Positions 24,655 through 36,596 of a stretch of DNA of 64,000 nucleotides are shown piece by piece. Source of the DNA: Carettochelys insculpta. Lineage: Eukaryota > Chordata > Testudines > Carettochelyidae. Position 1 is the stretch's first letter. The number at the start of each line of letters is the position of its first letter. Location of the stretch: contig NC_134138.1 of assembly GCF_033958435.1 (NCBI RefSeq), positions 190,065,298 through 190,129,297 on the forward strand, in the 5' to 3' direction. The notes beneath the pieces are model-generated. The model was given only the letters and a program-made list of their open reading frames with translations, was not told the origin of the DNA and did no database searches. Position numbers and translations under genes: made by a program.

Positions 24655-26302
24655 GTGTGCTGGCTGGAGGCACCGCACAAACCTGCAGCAGCACGGCCTC
24701 CCAGTGATGCTACAGCCCAGAAAGGCACCCCACCAGCTTCATGGCGATCCCCCAAGAACCCCATGGCTCCCAGTGGCACCCCTCTGACCCACCCGAGGGG
24801 TCCTCGGAGGGCAGCCAGGGGCAAAAATATGGGCCCCCTCCTGCAACGAGAGAAGGAGGAGGTGTTCCTCCACACCACCGGCTGGCACAGGAACACCGCA
24901 GCCTTTGTCCAGCTGTCAGACGGCCTGAAGACAGCCGGGGCCAACCCCCCGCCCAAGTAAAGTCTAAAGTCAAGGAGCTGAGCCAGGTGTATACCCAGGC
25001 CCAGGACAAGGCTGGCCACTTGGGGGCAGCGCCCACCAGCTGCCACCACTACAAAATCCTCAACCAGCTGCTGGGGCCAAGGGATGTTGCCAAGCTGGAG
25101 TCTGTCATCAACATGGCAGTGCCAGAGGTGGAGGCCCAGCTCATGCAGGACTGGTAGGCAGAACCCTCAGACAGTGCCTGCAGGCAGGAGCAGGACTCGT
25201 CCTCAGATGGTGAGGGGGCCCTGGTTATCGAAATACCATCCGGCTCCTTCAGCAGGGACCCCTCCACCTGAGCCACCCCCAAAGTCCTTGAGGGACCATC
25301 AGATACGTGACCGAGAAATCGGACACCCTGGGCCAGGGGTGGGGGCCAACCATCACTGCTGGCAGCAGGCCAGTCACTCAGCCACCAGTCCCACCCCGAC
25401 ACAATCTGGCCGGCCATGGCCTGCAAGCCACATAGCAGCCCGCACTTGGCACTCAGCACCCCATGCCATGGACAGCACCACAATCCGCAACCCCAGGGAG
25501 GAGGCCTGGGGCGGGGGGGAACGGATCCTGCCAAGTACGCAGCCCACCCACACAGGGATCCCCCAGGGCCAACTGGCTGTTGAGGGCGGGGGGTGGTCAC
25601 AGGGGGAGGGAGCATGGCTCCTGGGGCCAGAGGAAGGGGATGACAGGTCCCCCTCCCCTCTTGTCTCCACAGCACCACTGTCTGAGGGACAGGTGAGCCC
25701 TGTCCAGGCCATCAGGCCACCCACCACCCGTGTGGGCCCATGCCCAGAGGCCACACTGCTGCCGCCACGTAGAGGACAACAAGGAGGCCGCCTCCCAGAC
25801 GGTGGCAATATGGGAGCAGACAGCCATGCTCCGGCAGTGGCTTGACTTCAAGGTAGCAGACACGGGGTGGTGGCGTGCGGACTGGGGCGAGGTCATTGGG
25901 GCCTTATGTGACCTCACCTGGGCTGTCACCCAGTGCCTGCCCCCACCACCTGCTGCCTCCTTTGCTGCCTACCCCAGCACCTCCCCTACACCACCCCCAG
26001 CGCCTCCCATGCCACCTCCCACTCCAGCTCCCCCAACACCTCCCACACCACCTCCTTCACTAACCCCCACCAGCGCCCTGGCCACCCCAACCTTGCCACC
26101 CTCCTCCCACCTGATGTCCCACCAACTGCCCTGCTGGAGCTGGGGCAGCTTCTCCTGGTCAGGGTGGGCCATGCTGGGCCAGACCCCCAACCCCACTCGC
26201 CCCTGGCATGAAGGCTGTAGTTGCTGCACCCACAGCATGCACCTACCTCCCCGTGGTCCCAGCCCCTTCCCAGCCCTGCCAGGGCCCATGGACCCAGGGT
26301 GA
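24655..26302 (+). pseudogene. Harbinger A Myb/SANT-like accessory gene, broken
   Basis: The frame from 24655 gives REKEEVFLHTTGWHRNTAAF followed by VQLSDGLKTAG. It then shifts by one base into KSKVKELSQVYTQAQDKAG, ending VEAQLMQDW at 25157. The pattern (tryptophan-bounded helices, then K-KVKEL-Q-Y) is that of Myb/SANT or trihelix domains carried by Harbinger elements, which bind transposon ends and help the transposase enter the nucleus. A probable second exon follows a tctccacag acceptor near 25670, continues with TVAIWEQTAMLRQWLDFKVA (coiled-coil-like) and ends in a proline-rich tail (25.93-26.1 kb). Start and intron borders are uncertain. Confidence 0.65.
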
Positions 26303-26610
26303 TAGGGTCCCCCCCCATCCACCGGAGGACTAAGGCCACCCTCCCCCAGGTTCTACTGCCCCTACTCCCCATCCTGTAATAGTTCTCCCTGTTCACCCCT
26401 GTATATAGTCCCCCCCATTTGTATCATTGGTTCCACTCTGTTTGCTGTACATTTTAACATGTTTATTTAAAAAAAAACCCTATGACCCATGCGATAGGTG
26501 AAGGAGGTGGGATGTGTACACATGGGGGGGCATCAGTGAGGGGCGCATGTTTGTGGGCAGTGGTGGGGCATGTGGGGGGGGGGCTGAGGTGGTGGGTGCC
26601 AGGTGCAGGG

Positions 26611-28013
26611 TCATTGGGGCCCCTCATTGAAGGCCACCATGAGGGCCTCCCTCACCCGTGCCCTGTCCTGGTTTTCCAGGCAGCACTGGGCATGTGGGGG
26701 CTGCTCATACCTGGGCACTGCCTCGATGGCCCACCCCACGATGTAACGCTCCTTCTTGCTCTCCACAGTATTGTGGAGAGCACAGCACATGGCCACCACC
26801 GTGGGCATCTTCCTCAGGTTGACCTCCAGCCCTGTCAACAGGCACTGGAAGTGCTCCTTAAGCCAGCCAAAGGCCCGCTCCACTGTGCCCCAGGCCCAAT
26901 TCAGGCACTCACTGAAGGACTCCTGGGCGGGGTTGGTCTGTCTGGTGCAGGGACACATGAGCCATGGGTGGAGAGGGTAAGCAGCGTCAACCACAATGCA
27001 TGGGAGCATGGTGGTGTCCCCAGCAGGGAGGTCCCATGGGGGCACATGAGTCCCCTCCTGCAATCTACAGCCCAGCCAGGAGTTCTGAAAGATCTGGGTG
27101 TCATGGGCCCACCCGGACCACTCCACTCAAATGTCCAGTAAGCGGCCATGAGCATCCACGAGGGCCTGGAGGATTACAGAGTGGTACCCCTTTGTATTAA
27201 CATATCAGCCTGCGCTGTGGTCTGGGGCCTGGATGGGGATATGGTCCCATCCAGGGCCACAAAGCAGTTGGGAAAGCCCAGGCTGGCGAAGCCCTCCATG
27301 GCAGCGGCGAGGTCCATGAAGTAGATCACCCCCTGAAGGAGGATGGCACTGATCGCTCGGACACCCTGCATGGGACGGAGGGCGTGTCCACCGTGAGTGC
27401 ATGTCAGGGTGCCCCTGTCCCCTCCCCAGGCTCCTCCTGGGCCCCTCCCTGGAACCCTCCCCCCATCTCCAATGGTTGCCCTTTCCTGGGAGCCCCTGTC
27501 CCCTGCCCCAGGGTGGGCATGTGACCCCAGCATCACATACCTCGAGCAGGATGGCCCAACAGTGGCCTTGCCCACCCCAAACTGGTGGCCAACCAAGCAG
27601 TGGCTGTCCAGGGTGGCCAGCTTCCACATGGCGATTGCCACTCTTTTCTCCAGGGGGAGCACGAGCCTCATCTGAGCATCCTGATGGCAAAGGACGGGGG
27701 CCAGCCAGTGGCATAGCTCTAGAAAGGTCTCTTTCCTCTTGTGGAGGTTCTGGAGCCACTGCTCACGATCCCACTCCTGCATGACTGGATGGCACAAGAG
27801 ATGGGCGCGGGTGATGCCCCGTAGTGAGGGCCTACAGGACCAGGTTTGGGAGGTTGGCCTCCAGAGGAGGAGAAGGGCTGCAGTAATTATTGTGGCCAGC
27901 AGCCTGATCACATTGCCACTGGAGTCCCCATTGGGGAGCTGGATGCCATCCATGGGTGCTTGTAGGATCTGAGGTATCTCCGGGCACGGGATCTGTGCTG
28001 CTGTCTCTGCCAC
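26611..28013 (-). pseudogene. Harbinger A transposase, two exons, frameshifted and with stops
   Basis: HARBI1-like DDE_Tnp_4 transposase. Exon 1 (28013-27541) encodes an N-terminal region with WDREQWLQNLHKRKETFLEL and QFGVGKATVG, then GAG|gtatgt. The acceptor catgcag places exon 2 at 27365. All three catalytic positions can be seen: D in VALDGT, D in SGWAHDTQIF, E in GTVERAFGWLK. Damage visible against element B: a 1-nt deletion just after GKATVG, a 1-nt deletion in the GT(H)IPI motif, and TGA stops before and after the second strand of the catalytic fold. The C-terminal frame ends FNEGPQ. The function, when intact, was cutting and reinserting the element at trinucleotide targets. Confidence 0.87.
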
Positions 28014-28452
28014 AGTGGCTCTCAGTGCGTGCAGGCCAGGGCTGTTTGGGAGGGGACCTTTAAGGGAGCGGCTGGCTGCAGGGCCCAGAAGGGCTCATCT
28101 GCCACGCGACCCCCGTCTGCGGCGTTTCCTGGCTTTTTCTTTCGAAAGGGCTCACAAGGTGTGCGGACGTTCCCTTTCAAAAGAGCGCTGCTCCCTTTTG
28201 AAAGAATGGATCGGTGGATAAATCCGCTTTTGGATGCGTCTGCAGTCTTTCAAAACCCGATCTTTTGAAAGGTGCCTCCTGGACAATCGCCTTTCGAAAG
28301 TGCCATGTAGTGAAGACATGGCCCTGTACTTCACACTGGAAGCTCTCCTGTTACTGATCTGAAGGAGCTTTACCAAGCAATATGGAAACTACTTCATGTG
28401 CTCTATCTATCTGCTACTTTTTGGACTATTGTTACAGTTGATGTAAACATAC

Positions 28453-28543
28453 CTGGATAACCATTTCCATCCATATCAACTCCTCCTGATATAGACTGAC
28501 CAAACATCCGCAGCATTGGGTTTATAGTTTGTCCAGACAATTT
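28453..28543 (-). CDS. ITGA9: ITGA9 internal exon (KLSGQTINPMLRMFGQS block)
   Basis: The exon is 91 nt: 30 codons, KLSGQTINPMLRMFGQSISG then GVDMDGNGYP, plus one G. It covers the last propeller blade with MFGQS and the calcium loop D-M-D-G-N-G-Y-P-D, whose final aspartate is split with the next exon. The acceptor is ctgttgcag and the donor CCAG|gtatgt. The right end of a Harbinger element lies only about 130 bp downstream of the donor. Confidence 0.96.
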
Positions 28544-31352
28544 CTGCAACAGATAGCAGAGATGTGGAATCACAGAAAGGAATCAAAATTAACATAAAGC
28601 ACCACATGGCTCTTCTGTCAGGGTCTTATCCTCATGTTCACTGAGGCTCCTTTGACTCTTCCACAGCACTACTAAAACCCTGACTTTTCAAACCATCATT
28701 CTGCAAACCCTGTTCATATGGGTAAGGCCCATAATGTTTATATGACTAAGTGCCTTCTGGTTGTGAAGTGAGTTACAAGTTAGTGCTGATTAAAATAATA
28801 TATAAATTACACATATACACAAAATTAACAACATAAAAATATATTCTTTATCGGAGACAGGATCTAATTTTGTATTCCACATAACCTTTTCCATCACCCA
28901 CACTCTCATGCTTAAATGTTTTATGGAGCATCATTTAAAAATGAATGGTTAATTTTATTGAAGCATCAACTGCAGTATGATCACATACTCTAACAGCCTG
29001 ATGCAAAAGAAAGGAGATCTCTGTTCAAAAAGGGGTCCGATCACAGAAGTTTGATGAAAAAGACTTATTAAAGGGCTGCTGTTGGTGCTTCACAACCTTT
29101 CACAGGCTACAATACTTCCTTGTACAGCCCATACAAGACCATTAATAGCAGCCAAAATGCCACGCAGAAAATTTGTTGAAACAGAAAATTCAAAATCAAT
29201 ACACTAACATACAAGGGATCCTTTAAAAGGAGCCTCTGATCCTACCGACCAGTTCTGAAGGGGAAACAAGGCTTTAAAACAAACAGAGCTAAACTTTCCC
29301 ACTCAAAGGCAATTAACGTTAGGCAACTGGAAGAAACTTACTTCTCACGTTACGTTTACATCATACAACATGATTAAGTTTTTGGGGGGTCCCTAATAAG
29401 GTGGTAAATCCTGCCTAGCGATATCCCACAGACATCTGCAGGCTATTATGGTATAAATGCTCAGGGAGGATGCTGTTCTCCTTTAAATGCCATGAATGAA
29501 AACAGCAGGCCATGAAGCTTAGTTAGACAGTATTTAGTGAGCACGTTGCATGCATCATGTTGCATGCCAATTTAGCTGCTTTTGCTCAGAGCCACAATTG
29601 ATGTTGCAGTAGGAGAGTGAGAGACAGCTACACACAATGATTTAAAGGAGAAAAAGGAATGAAAAAGGTGAAAAGGTACATGATAGGGGACACTTCCTCT
29701 GAGAACTTGCGTAAATGCACTCCACGGCTTCTGGGTGGCTCAAGGGCACAGGAACTGGATACACCAAGTCTTTCACTTCAAGGTGGTGGGTTCAAATCCA
29801 GCCCAGGTAAGTAAGGAGCAAAAATTATAAGCATTTAATGATTGCTTTCATGGAATATGAAAAATGAATTGATGGCCTCAGTCTACTCCCTTTGTGATAG
29901 CTACCAAGATACATTGTAAACATACTGCTACAATTGGTATCCTTGTTGGCAGTCTCAAAAGAGAGGCCAAGGAAGAAAAGGGGACTAAAACAGCACAACA
30001 GGTCTCCTTTAATCCTCCAGAAGTTGTCGCTCCTTAGCAAAAAGAGGAGGGTGGGTTGCATTTGTCAATTTTGCTGGGCAGGGAAACTAGAGCTTTCATC
30101 TGCACTATCGACAATATATTCAACAAACTCCATTCCTTCAAGATTGGAAAAAAAAAAAACAAAAACAAAAACAAAAAACAAATCTAGACGTGCAAGGGCT
30201 CAGACCCTCAGTCTTCTATCAAATGAGAAGATGATCACTTCTAGCAACTGTTGCTGAGAGGAGCATACAGAGCTGAGCCATATAGAAGCCACAAATTATC
30301 ACATTTTACAGGCATCAAACGTTTGTAACTTTCTATGTAAAAGCTAATGCATTCTGTACATACAGTACAATATAAAAGGACGAATCCCTTACAGTCTATC
30401 AAAGCTCTCCACCCTATCACTAAATCAGCTTACATTGGTTTACTATGTAGGATCTCTCCCAACAACAACACAAGATATTTAAATCAGACCCTCAAAGAGC
30501 ATAAGGAGGAGGATCAAAAAAAATCTGTCCTTATACAAGCTTGTTAGACAATTATTACAGACTAAGGGGCGTGTTTTAATGGGATGCATGGGATTTTATC
30601 TTTTTTATTCCCCAAATGCAAAGACTAAATTACCCTGAAATTATATTCAATGTTCCAGTGCCTGTAATGGCATATGTAGGAAGTTTTAACTTCAGGGTGG
30701 TCTAATAAAGAAGAACCTCAAGACTGCTCTTGTGAAATCTCCTACTGGGAGGAGGAGCACCTCACAGTAGCGAAGTGTGCTTCCGCAGAAGCGGTCCCTA
30801 GAATTTTTTCCTTCTCACTCAGTGTGGTCCTGCCGGGAAAAGAGCAGTGTCAGGCTTCTCTCCCCATCCCCTACAGAATTTTACTCTGCTATTCCAGTGC
30901 CTGTGTTTGTCCTTTTCAGGGACCGCTGTCACTGAAATACCCCCACCCCAAGAGTCCATCAACATTGAAAACGAAGCTGTATCCGAGAACGCACGCGGAC
31001 CCACTCTGGAATTTTTTGCCTGGCCAGAAGATGATGGGGCCAAATGATTTAAAACTACGCAAAATAGAATGTTGAAACAATTGCAGAGGGAACAGAACGA
31101 GACTTCTTTTTCTCCTTTTTTGTTTTGTTTGTTTATTTTTTTGCAGCAGGGAAGAGGGGCATGTTTTGATAGGCTCAGGTATGGATTCTGAATTGATGCA
31201 GGCTACACATACAGAGACAAACACCAGCCATGGAAGAAGAGGGGATCAAACCATGAGGTGAGGAGAGAGTCCTACTTCACATCGCCATGCTTTACCCACA
31301 CATTTGGTGCAGTTCTGCAAGACCTGAGAGAGTGACTCAAACAACAAGTTAC
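28544..31352 (-). other. ITGA9: ITGA9 intron (2809 nt)
   Basis: GT-AG intron containing a tRNA-derived SINE-like block at 29.73-29.82 kb and an A-rich tract at 30.15-30.18 kb. No other feature was recognised. Confidence 0.85.
29726..29820 (+). repeat. tRNA-derived SINE-like block
   Basis: It has a plausible RNA polymerase III A box (TGGCTCAAGGGC) and a good B box (GGGTTCAAATCC) about 45 bp apart, but no foldable tRNA cloverleaf. It is read as a SINE head, not a tRNA gene. Confidence 0.5.
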
Positions 31353-31447
31353 CATAGAATACTGTGGAACAATGCCACCCGTGTCGCCATGGTAGATATA
31401 CACAGCTCCTATGTAGTCATCCTCTTTAGGGGCCCCAATGGCAACAT
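31353..31447 (-). CDS. ITGA9: ITGA9 internal exon (DVAIGAPKEDD block)
   Basis: The exon is 95 nt: AT completes aspartate, then 31 codons VAIGAPKEDDYIGAVYIYHG up to PQYSM. It carries the GAP motif of an FG-GAP blade and the YIYHGD strand. The acceptor is tccatatgcag and the donor ATG|gtaact, phase 0. The next exon opens with KLSGQ, matching ITGA9. Confidence 0.96.
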
Positions 31448-32651
31448 CTGCATATGGAAGACAACGTGAATTGAAAAACAGCTCACAATCCTTTCCTTTT
31501 ACACTTCTTCCTATGTCATCCTTTAACAGAAGCCCCCTGTTCCAGGCTGACACTCATCATGAAAAGGAGGCCCATGGATTACGGTTGCCCATTAGTTACA
31601 ACTAGTTATCCAGTTGATTAAACAGTTCATGTAAAAAGATTACTTTTTAATTTATAAATAGTTTGGCATTCAATAAGAAGCATGTCTCTTAGTTACAAAA
31701 ACGTGTTTGTTACCGTCAGACCATTCAAAAAGCCATTCACCAGTCCTTTCATCTGACCATCCCAGGGCAGATTAGCAATAAGCAACAAGCCACCACTGGT
31801 AGAAAGGAGCACAAGCCACCCACTTCACACTGTGACAATTGTCTGAAATGCCAACTTTCCAAAGTCAAGTTAAGTCAAGTGGGTTGTTTTTTAAATCTGC
31901 AAGAGAACGAAAGAGCTGCTGAGTGCCTGGGAGGATGTATATTCAGACACACATGCCAAGCCAACCAGTCCTTTTGAAGTCCTTAGTAGGTCACAAATCA
32001 TTACAGCAAACTTGGTGATGTCAACACTCCATTCTCACCTATTGTTATCACAATATGTGTTCTTGTTCAAGGCAGCCCATGAAAGAAACTGGACTGTAGT
32101 TTACAGGGGCAAATGACAATAAATAGAGTTTACTATAGGAGGCAGTAAAAACCACATGCTAAATATATCTTCTGATAAGAATCTCCAGTTACACCAATAA
32201 ATGGGATATAGGAATGGCCCTGAGACAGAAGATTCTAAATGTTACATAAAAGATTATGCAGCTTTTTTATTTTTAGGGAATACCTAAGAGTCATTAGTAA
32301 GACATACAATGGAGTGTAAAATAAAAAAAAAAAAATAGATCAAATGCCCAACTTTGCCCAGAGTTACCCACGTATGAGTCATACTGAAGTCAATGGGAGT
32401 TATACCCATGTTAAATGTAATAATAAAAACATCTTTACCAGAAGGTGGCATCTAAAGCTTGGCTCACTACAGCACTATTCCAGTCATAAGAGGAGATAAC
32501 CTCCAAAGGAGTAATGCTGTGGCAAGTCAGCCATGTATTTGAAAGATTTTCTGACGTGGATAAATATGATAATGCGTCCATCTCTACTCTGAAATAAATA
32601 ATCCCCGTATTTCGTTAGAAACAGAACATGGCAGAATTGAAATGCACCAAC
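31448..32651 (-). other. ITGA9: ITGA9 intron (1204 nt)
   Basis: The shortest intron in the window. It holds an A-run near 32.32 kb and a short 'GAAGTCAATGGGAGTT' remnant of a dispersed amniote repeat near 32.38 kb. Nothing else was seen. Confidence 0.85.
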
Positions 32652-32757
32652 CTGCATATCCATCATCATCAATATCTCCTAGGGAGGCCATGCTTTCCCC
32701 AAAGTGTGCATTGTATGCATTGTCGCCATTCAGAACAAGCTGCTCTTCTAGGACTCC
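32652..32757 (-). CDS. ITGA9: ITGA9 internal exon (GVLEEQLVLNG block)
   Basis: The exon is 106 nt: 35 codons (GVLEEQLVLNGDNAYNAHFG to DIDDDGYA) plus a G that starts the aspartate codon finished in the next exon. It contains the FG motif HFGESMASL and most of a calcium loop, D-I-D-D-D-G-Y-A-D. The acceptor is gtttgctag. The donor GCAG|gttggt is weaker than the others but is the only one that keeps the frame. Confidence 0.95.
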
Positions 32758-33654
32758 CTAGCAAACAGGAAATAGGACAGGCTAAGAAAAACATTGTGAG
32801 CAATGAAATCTACAGGGGCTCCCAGCGGAACATAAACAATTCAGGAAACACCTGGGGCAAAGCTGCATTAACTTTTGCACTGATATCGAAGCCTCTGTGA
32901 TGCAGCTTACCTGGTTACATAAAACAAAAGGTTTAAGCACAATCAAACCAACTCCAAAAGTGGTTTGAACTAGCCAGGCGACACATACCACAGGCCAGAC
33001 TCCTTCACCACATATCATAATTCAGGATGCTATGCTGTACAGAAAGCCCCACATTTGAGAGCTTGCATGGAGAGCCCTGGGTTTTTCCATGACTGGTTGA
33101 ACAGGCACCAATTAAGTGGCTTGTGAGTGAAAATGCTTGCAGATAAGTGCTCCTCTGAACTTGGAACTGAAGGGAGGAAGGAGTGTGTGTTCTTAAAAGT
33201 ACTCAAACTTTACATATTAATTAACTCACTCTGCTACAAAAACTCCCCAGTGATGGCCCCACCTCATTTTTATGAAGAACAAAGGTAGGAATTCTGGGTG
33301 GAGTTTTCAAAAATGTTCAGCCTTGGTCTAAATCTGCTCCCTTTGAATTTAATGGAACCATGACTGGGACAATATTGACTTTTTGAGAATCCCCACTTTT
33401 GTCATTTTATACCCAGGAAGAGAGAGCAATACAAATGATGTAACCAATATGCCAACAGCCAGAGCATTACTGGCTCACTAACTTTTTCGTTCATTAAATA
33501 CCATTATTCAATTCTTGTGCTGTTGGCATATTATACCCGAAGAGTGCGGCCCTGAATCAGGACTGACTTAGTCAGAGATCTGCCAAAATTTTAAAAGCGG
33601 TTTCCTTGCACTGAGACTGCAGAGTTTCTGACACAGGATTTGAAAACTCCTAAC

Positions 33655-33845
33655 CTATGGCTACGCGACCACACTTGCAGCAGTGCATAGTACCATAGTG
33701 ATGTTGGTACAGATGCTTCAAGCCAGCAGCAGAGAGCTCTCCTATTGACTTGATTATTCCATCCCCCTCAAGCAGAGGTAGCTGTGCTGGTGGGAGGAGC
33801 TCTCCTGCTGTTTAAACAGCTACTTAGGTTGGCATAACATACACC
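33655..33845. mobile_element. MITE remnant
   Basis: Inverted blocks around gagagctctcctattgactt and gggaggagctctcctgctg, with a ggtagctgtgctgg core, resemble terminal-repeat elements widespread in reptile introns. Ends are lost. Confidence 0.4.
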
Positions 33846-34745
33846 ACTCAGGGAGTGATTTATTCATACCCCAGACCAGCATAAATCATATCTAAGTGGT
33901 ATTGTGTATACAGTCCTAAGCTTTGCATGTAAGAAAGCAAGGCACATGATGGAAGAATATAAAACGACGTATAAAGGGCAACTATAGTCAGTGAACTGGA
34001 GAGAGACAGAGTAAGCCCAGAACAAACTGACTTTTACATTTACATGCCAACAGGAGATCTCTTGGGTCTGGCAATTCTTGCCCACCCACTTTCTAGACAA
34101 AGTCATTTGAATGAGATTTCATTTCTTGCAATACACCCGAAGAGGAAAGGAGCATTTCCACAAGAAAACAAAACTTAATAGCTGCAGCCAACCTCAAGAG
34201 CCCACCTCAAGTGTTCAGGTTATTTTATTCATCCATTTGTGAATGAGGGCAAAAAGCAATCTTTTTCTTGGCTGCAGAGAGCTGTTGACTTTAAGAAAAT
34301 CCTATGCACTAAAATTAGGACTTTGGAAGTGTGGGGAGAGGGCAGTCCTGTTTACGTTACTTATCACTGGCAGCACATGCTGCAAAGAAACTAGATAGAA
34401 ACAGCATTTCTGGGGCTGGTACTGAGTACCAGCACCTCAGCAGCCCCAGCTGAGAAACGGTTCCTCTTTTATTTTATTTTTTTTAAACCATACAGCTGCA
34501 TGTGTGCGTTATAAAGTAATACTCCTCAGGCCATCAGGGTTCTCTTTTATGGTGTAAGTGCTGTCTGTGTGATGTGGATGAGATAACTGAAATGAAGTGG
34601 AGTTATTCTGGCATCCATATGTCAAAAAAACAAATCCTAAAACAGTTTATCATGCGAGTTTACTTGGGCAGCCCCAATGATGTCAAGGCTGAAGGAAGGA
34701 GAAACTGCTGCAAATACCTCAAGCTTATCTTTAATACAACATTTA

Positions 34746-35433
34746 GGGTGCGTCTACACTAGCCGGCTACTTCGAAGTAGTCAGCACAACATTGAAATAG
34801 CACGCGTCGCGTCTACACATGCCGTGTGCTATTTTGACGTTGAAAATCGATGTTAGGTGGCAAGATGTCGAAACTGCTATTCCCATCCGAAGATGGGAAT
34901 AGCGGCCTACTTCGACGTTCAACGTCGAAGTAGGGTGTGTGTAGATGATCCGCGCCCCACTACGTCGAAATAGCGGGGTCCTCTGTGGCGGCCATCAACT
35001 GAGGGGTTGAGAGATGCTCTGTCCAGCCCCTGCAGGGCTCTATGGTCGCCGCTTGCAGCAGCACTTAGCCCAAGGCTTCTGGCTGCTGCTGCAGCTGGGA
35101 GTCCATGCTGCATGCACAAGGTCTGCAACCGGTTGTCGCCTCTGTGGATCTCGTGCTGTGCAGGGCGAGTGTGTCTGGGAGGGGCCCTTTAAGGGAGCAG
35201 CTTGGGGCTTTGCTGGCCCCTTATTTCAACAGAGAGTGCTTGTGTGTGTGTGGACGCTCCGCATTTCCTTCTGGGGCAGCTGCTTTCGATGTTCCCCGTC
35301 GCTACTTCGACATTGACCATCAATGGCACCAGCCCTGGAGGACGTGTAGACAATACGCATCAAAGTAGCCTATTTCGATGTTCTTACTTCGAAATAGGCT
35401 ACTTCGATGTAGTGTGCTAGTGTAGATGTAGCC
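34746..35433. mobile_element. Harbinger MITE, internal-deletion derivative of family B
   Basis: 688 bp, left end gggtgcgtctacactagc, right end inward ggctacatctacactagc, exact target duplication tta (34743-34745 and 35434-35436). Same left and right blocks as the 19867 copy, but its sub-terminal sequence is closer to the copy at 58976, so it belongs to a distinct subfamily. Confidence 0.92.
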
Positions 35434-36458
35434 TTATTGACCCAAATAACACACCTTTTACCATGAGCTCTTTTAGGACAGGGTTTGTCATTTATTCTTT
35501 TTGGCAGTGCCTAGCACAATGGAATCCCAATATGATTCACCTTTAGGCAATACAGGCATCAAATGCTGAATAAGCAGTAGGGAGACAAGACAAAAAAAAA
35601 GCTAGTTCATTTCAAGGACTGTTAACTGGCAACCGGATTAAACCAAATGTGTCTCTGGTTTCTTTCATACGGTTGATAGGATTTGTAAGTACATTATATT
35701 TCCAGCAAAAATGTATTATTAAAGTTATAAAAAGAAAGTTAATGTGAACCCAATAGTGCTATTGTTGTATCCAACAAAGTATGTGCCATTGACTTCAGGG
35801 AGGAGCACTGGGATATGTATGTAACAAATACAGCTCAACTCTCTGAGGCAGTTTAAAAAGGGCCTTTTCATGAACACACGTCTTTAAAAATACATTCATC
35901 TCATTTTCCTTAGAGCATTCTATACTAATTATCTTCTTTGCAATTCCAGGAAGTCCATGTTCAGAGTATCCCAAGACTACAGTTGTGCAATGTGAAATTC
36001 AGCAGCTTCAGTCAAAGGGACTTTCCACCATAGACTTTTGGCTAAACAGAGTCCAATAACAACATACCTCTATTCATTGGTTTCTTTTCACATGGGCTCT
36101 TGAGTCTCTGGTGTTTTGTTCTGAGTTGTGGGTTGGAATGACTATTCAAAGCACAACTCTGGTCAAAGCTGCTGATTTTCACTTGGTTTTGACATCAAAA
36201 TCATGCAAATTCATCAATGCCACCAAGTTTCAACATAAAACCAGGATTTTTCCCAAGCTTCCTCAAAAGATTCACAACATTTCCACAGTGACCCCTGAGT
36301 TTGTAAGAAACCATGACAGCAGATGAATTTCACCTGGATTCAATGTTTTGTTGAAAACACACACATGTACACTCCTTTTACATAAGGCACCAAATTTCAT
36401 TGTTAACCACAGCTGGATTGATCCTCTTTCCATATGTGCATCTACTTCACATACTCAC

Positions 36459-36596
36459 ATTTCCTCTGTTGATATAGACTGTGACTTGACCCTCATCCCT
36501 GATCTCAGAGAACATGGGTGCTCCAACCAGCAGGTCTGAAAGTCCATCCAAGTTCAGATCAACTGCACATAAGGAGGAGCCAAAGTAAGAGCCCAT
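36459..36596 (-). CDS. ITGA9: ITGA9 internal exon (MGSYFGSSLCAVDLN block, calcium loop)
   Basis: The exon is 138 nt, 46 codons, phase 0 at both ends, beginning MGSYFGSSLCAVDLNLDG and ending TVYINRGN. It includes the FG-GAP hallmarks YFGSSL and LLVGAPM, and a calcium-binding loop of the DxNxDGxxD type at DLNLDGLSD. The acceptor is cttggttacag and the donor AAT|gtgagt. The loop residue between N and D is leucine, encoded by TTG at 36549-36551. In the ITGA9 sequences I remember it is glycine; the metal-liganding positions are intact. Confidence 0.95.

Larger units (their letters stand above)
24288..28323. mobile_element. PIF/Harbinger transposon A (near full length, decayed)
   Basis: About 4036 bp with imperfect terminal inverted repeats (left agacacatctacactag, right end reading inward ggccatgtcttcactac), followed in both arms by a cTTTCGAAAg palindrome. 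Flanking trinucleotides are ctc (left) and ctg (right), an almost intact 3-bp target duplication. It contains a plus-strand Myb-like gene (24655-26302) and a convergent minus-strand DDE transposase gene (26611-28013), the two-gene layout typical of PIF/Harbinger. Both genes carry stops and frameshifts, so the element cannot be autonomous now. It is far more GC-rich than the intron around it. Confidence 0.9.
23861..28452 (-). other. ITGA9: ITGA9 intron (4592 nt) almost filled by a Harbinger element
   Basis: GT-AG intron in which 4036 of 4592 nt belong to the transposon 24288-28323. The flanking 23.86-24.29 kb and 28.32-28.45 kb are ordinary AT-rich intron. Confidence 0.9.
32758..36458 (-). other. 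ITGA9: ITGA9 intron (3701 nt)
   Basis: GT-AG intron holding a MITE remnant at 33.66-33.84 kb, a short palindrome with GAGTACCAGCACC at 34.42-34.46 kb and the Harbinger MITE 34746-35433. The rest is unremarkable. Confidence 0.85.

Noticed and set aside
25049..25678. 209-codon minus-strand open frame
   Set aside because: Antisense to the Myb-like gene of element A; biased composition, no motif.
26482..27141. 219-codon plus-strand open frame
   Set aside because: Antisense shadow of the Harbinger A transposase C-terminal part, which has the catalytic motifs on the other strand.
29726..29820. Possible tRNA gene
   Set aside because: A- and B-box-like motifs are present, but no acceptor stem or anticodon arm can be paired, so it is listed as a SINE-like block only.
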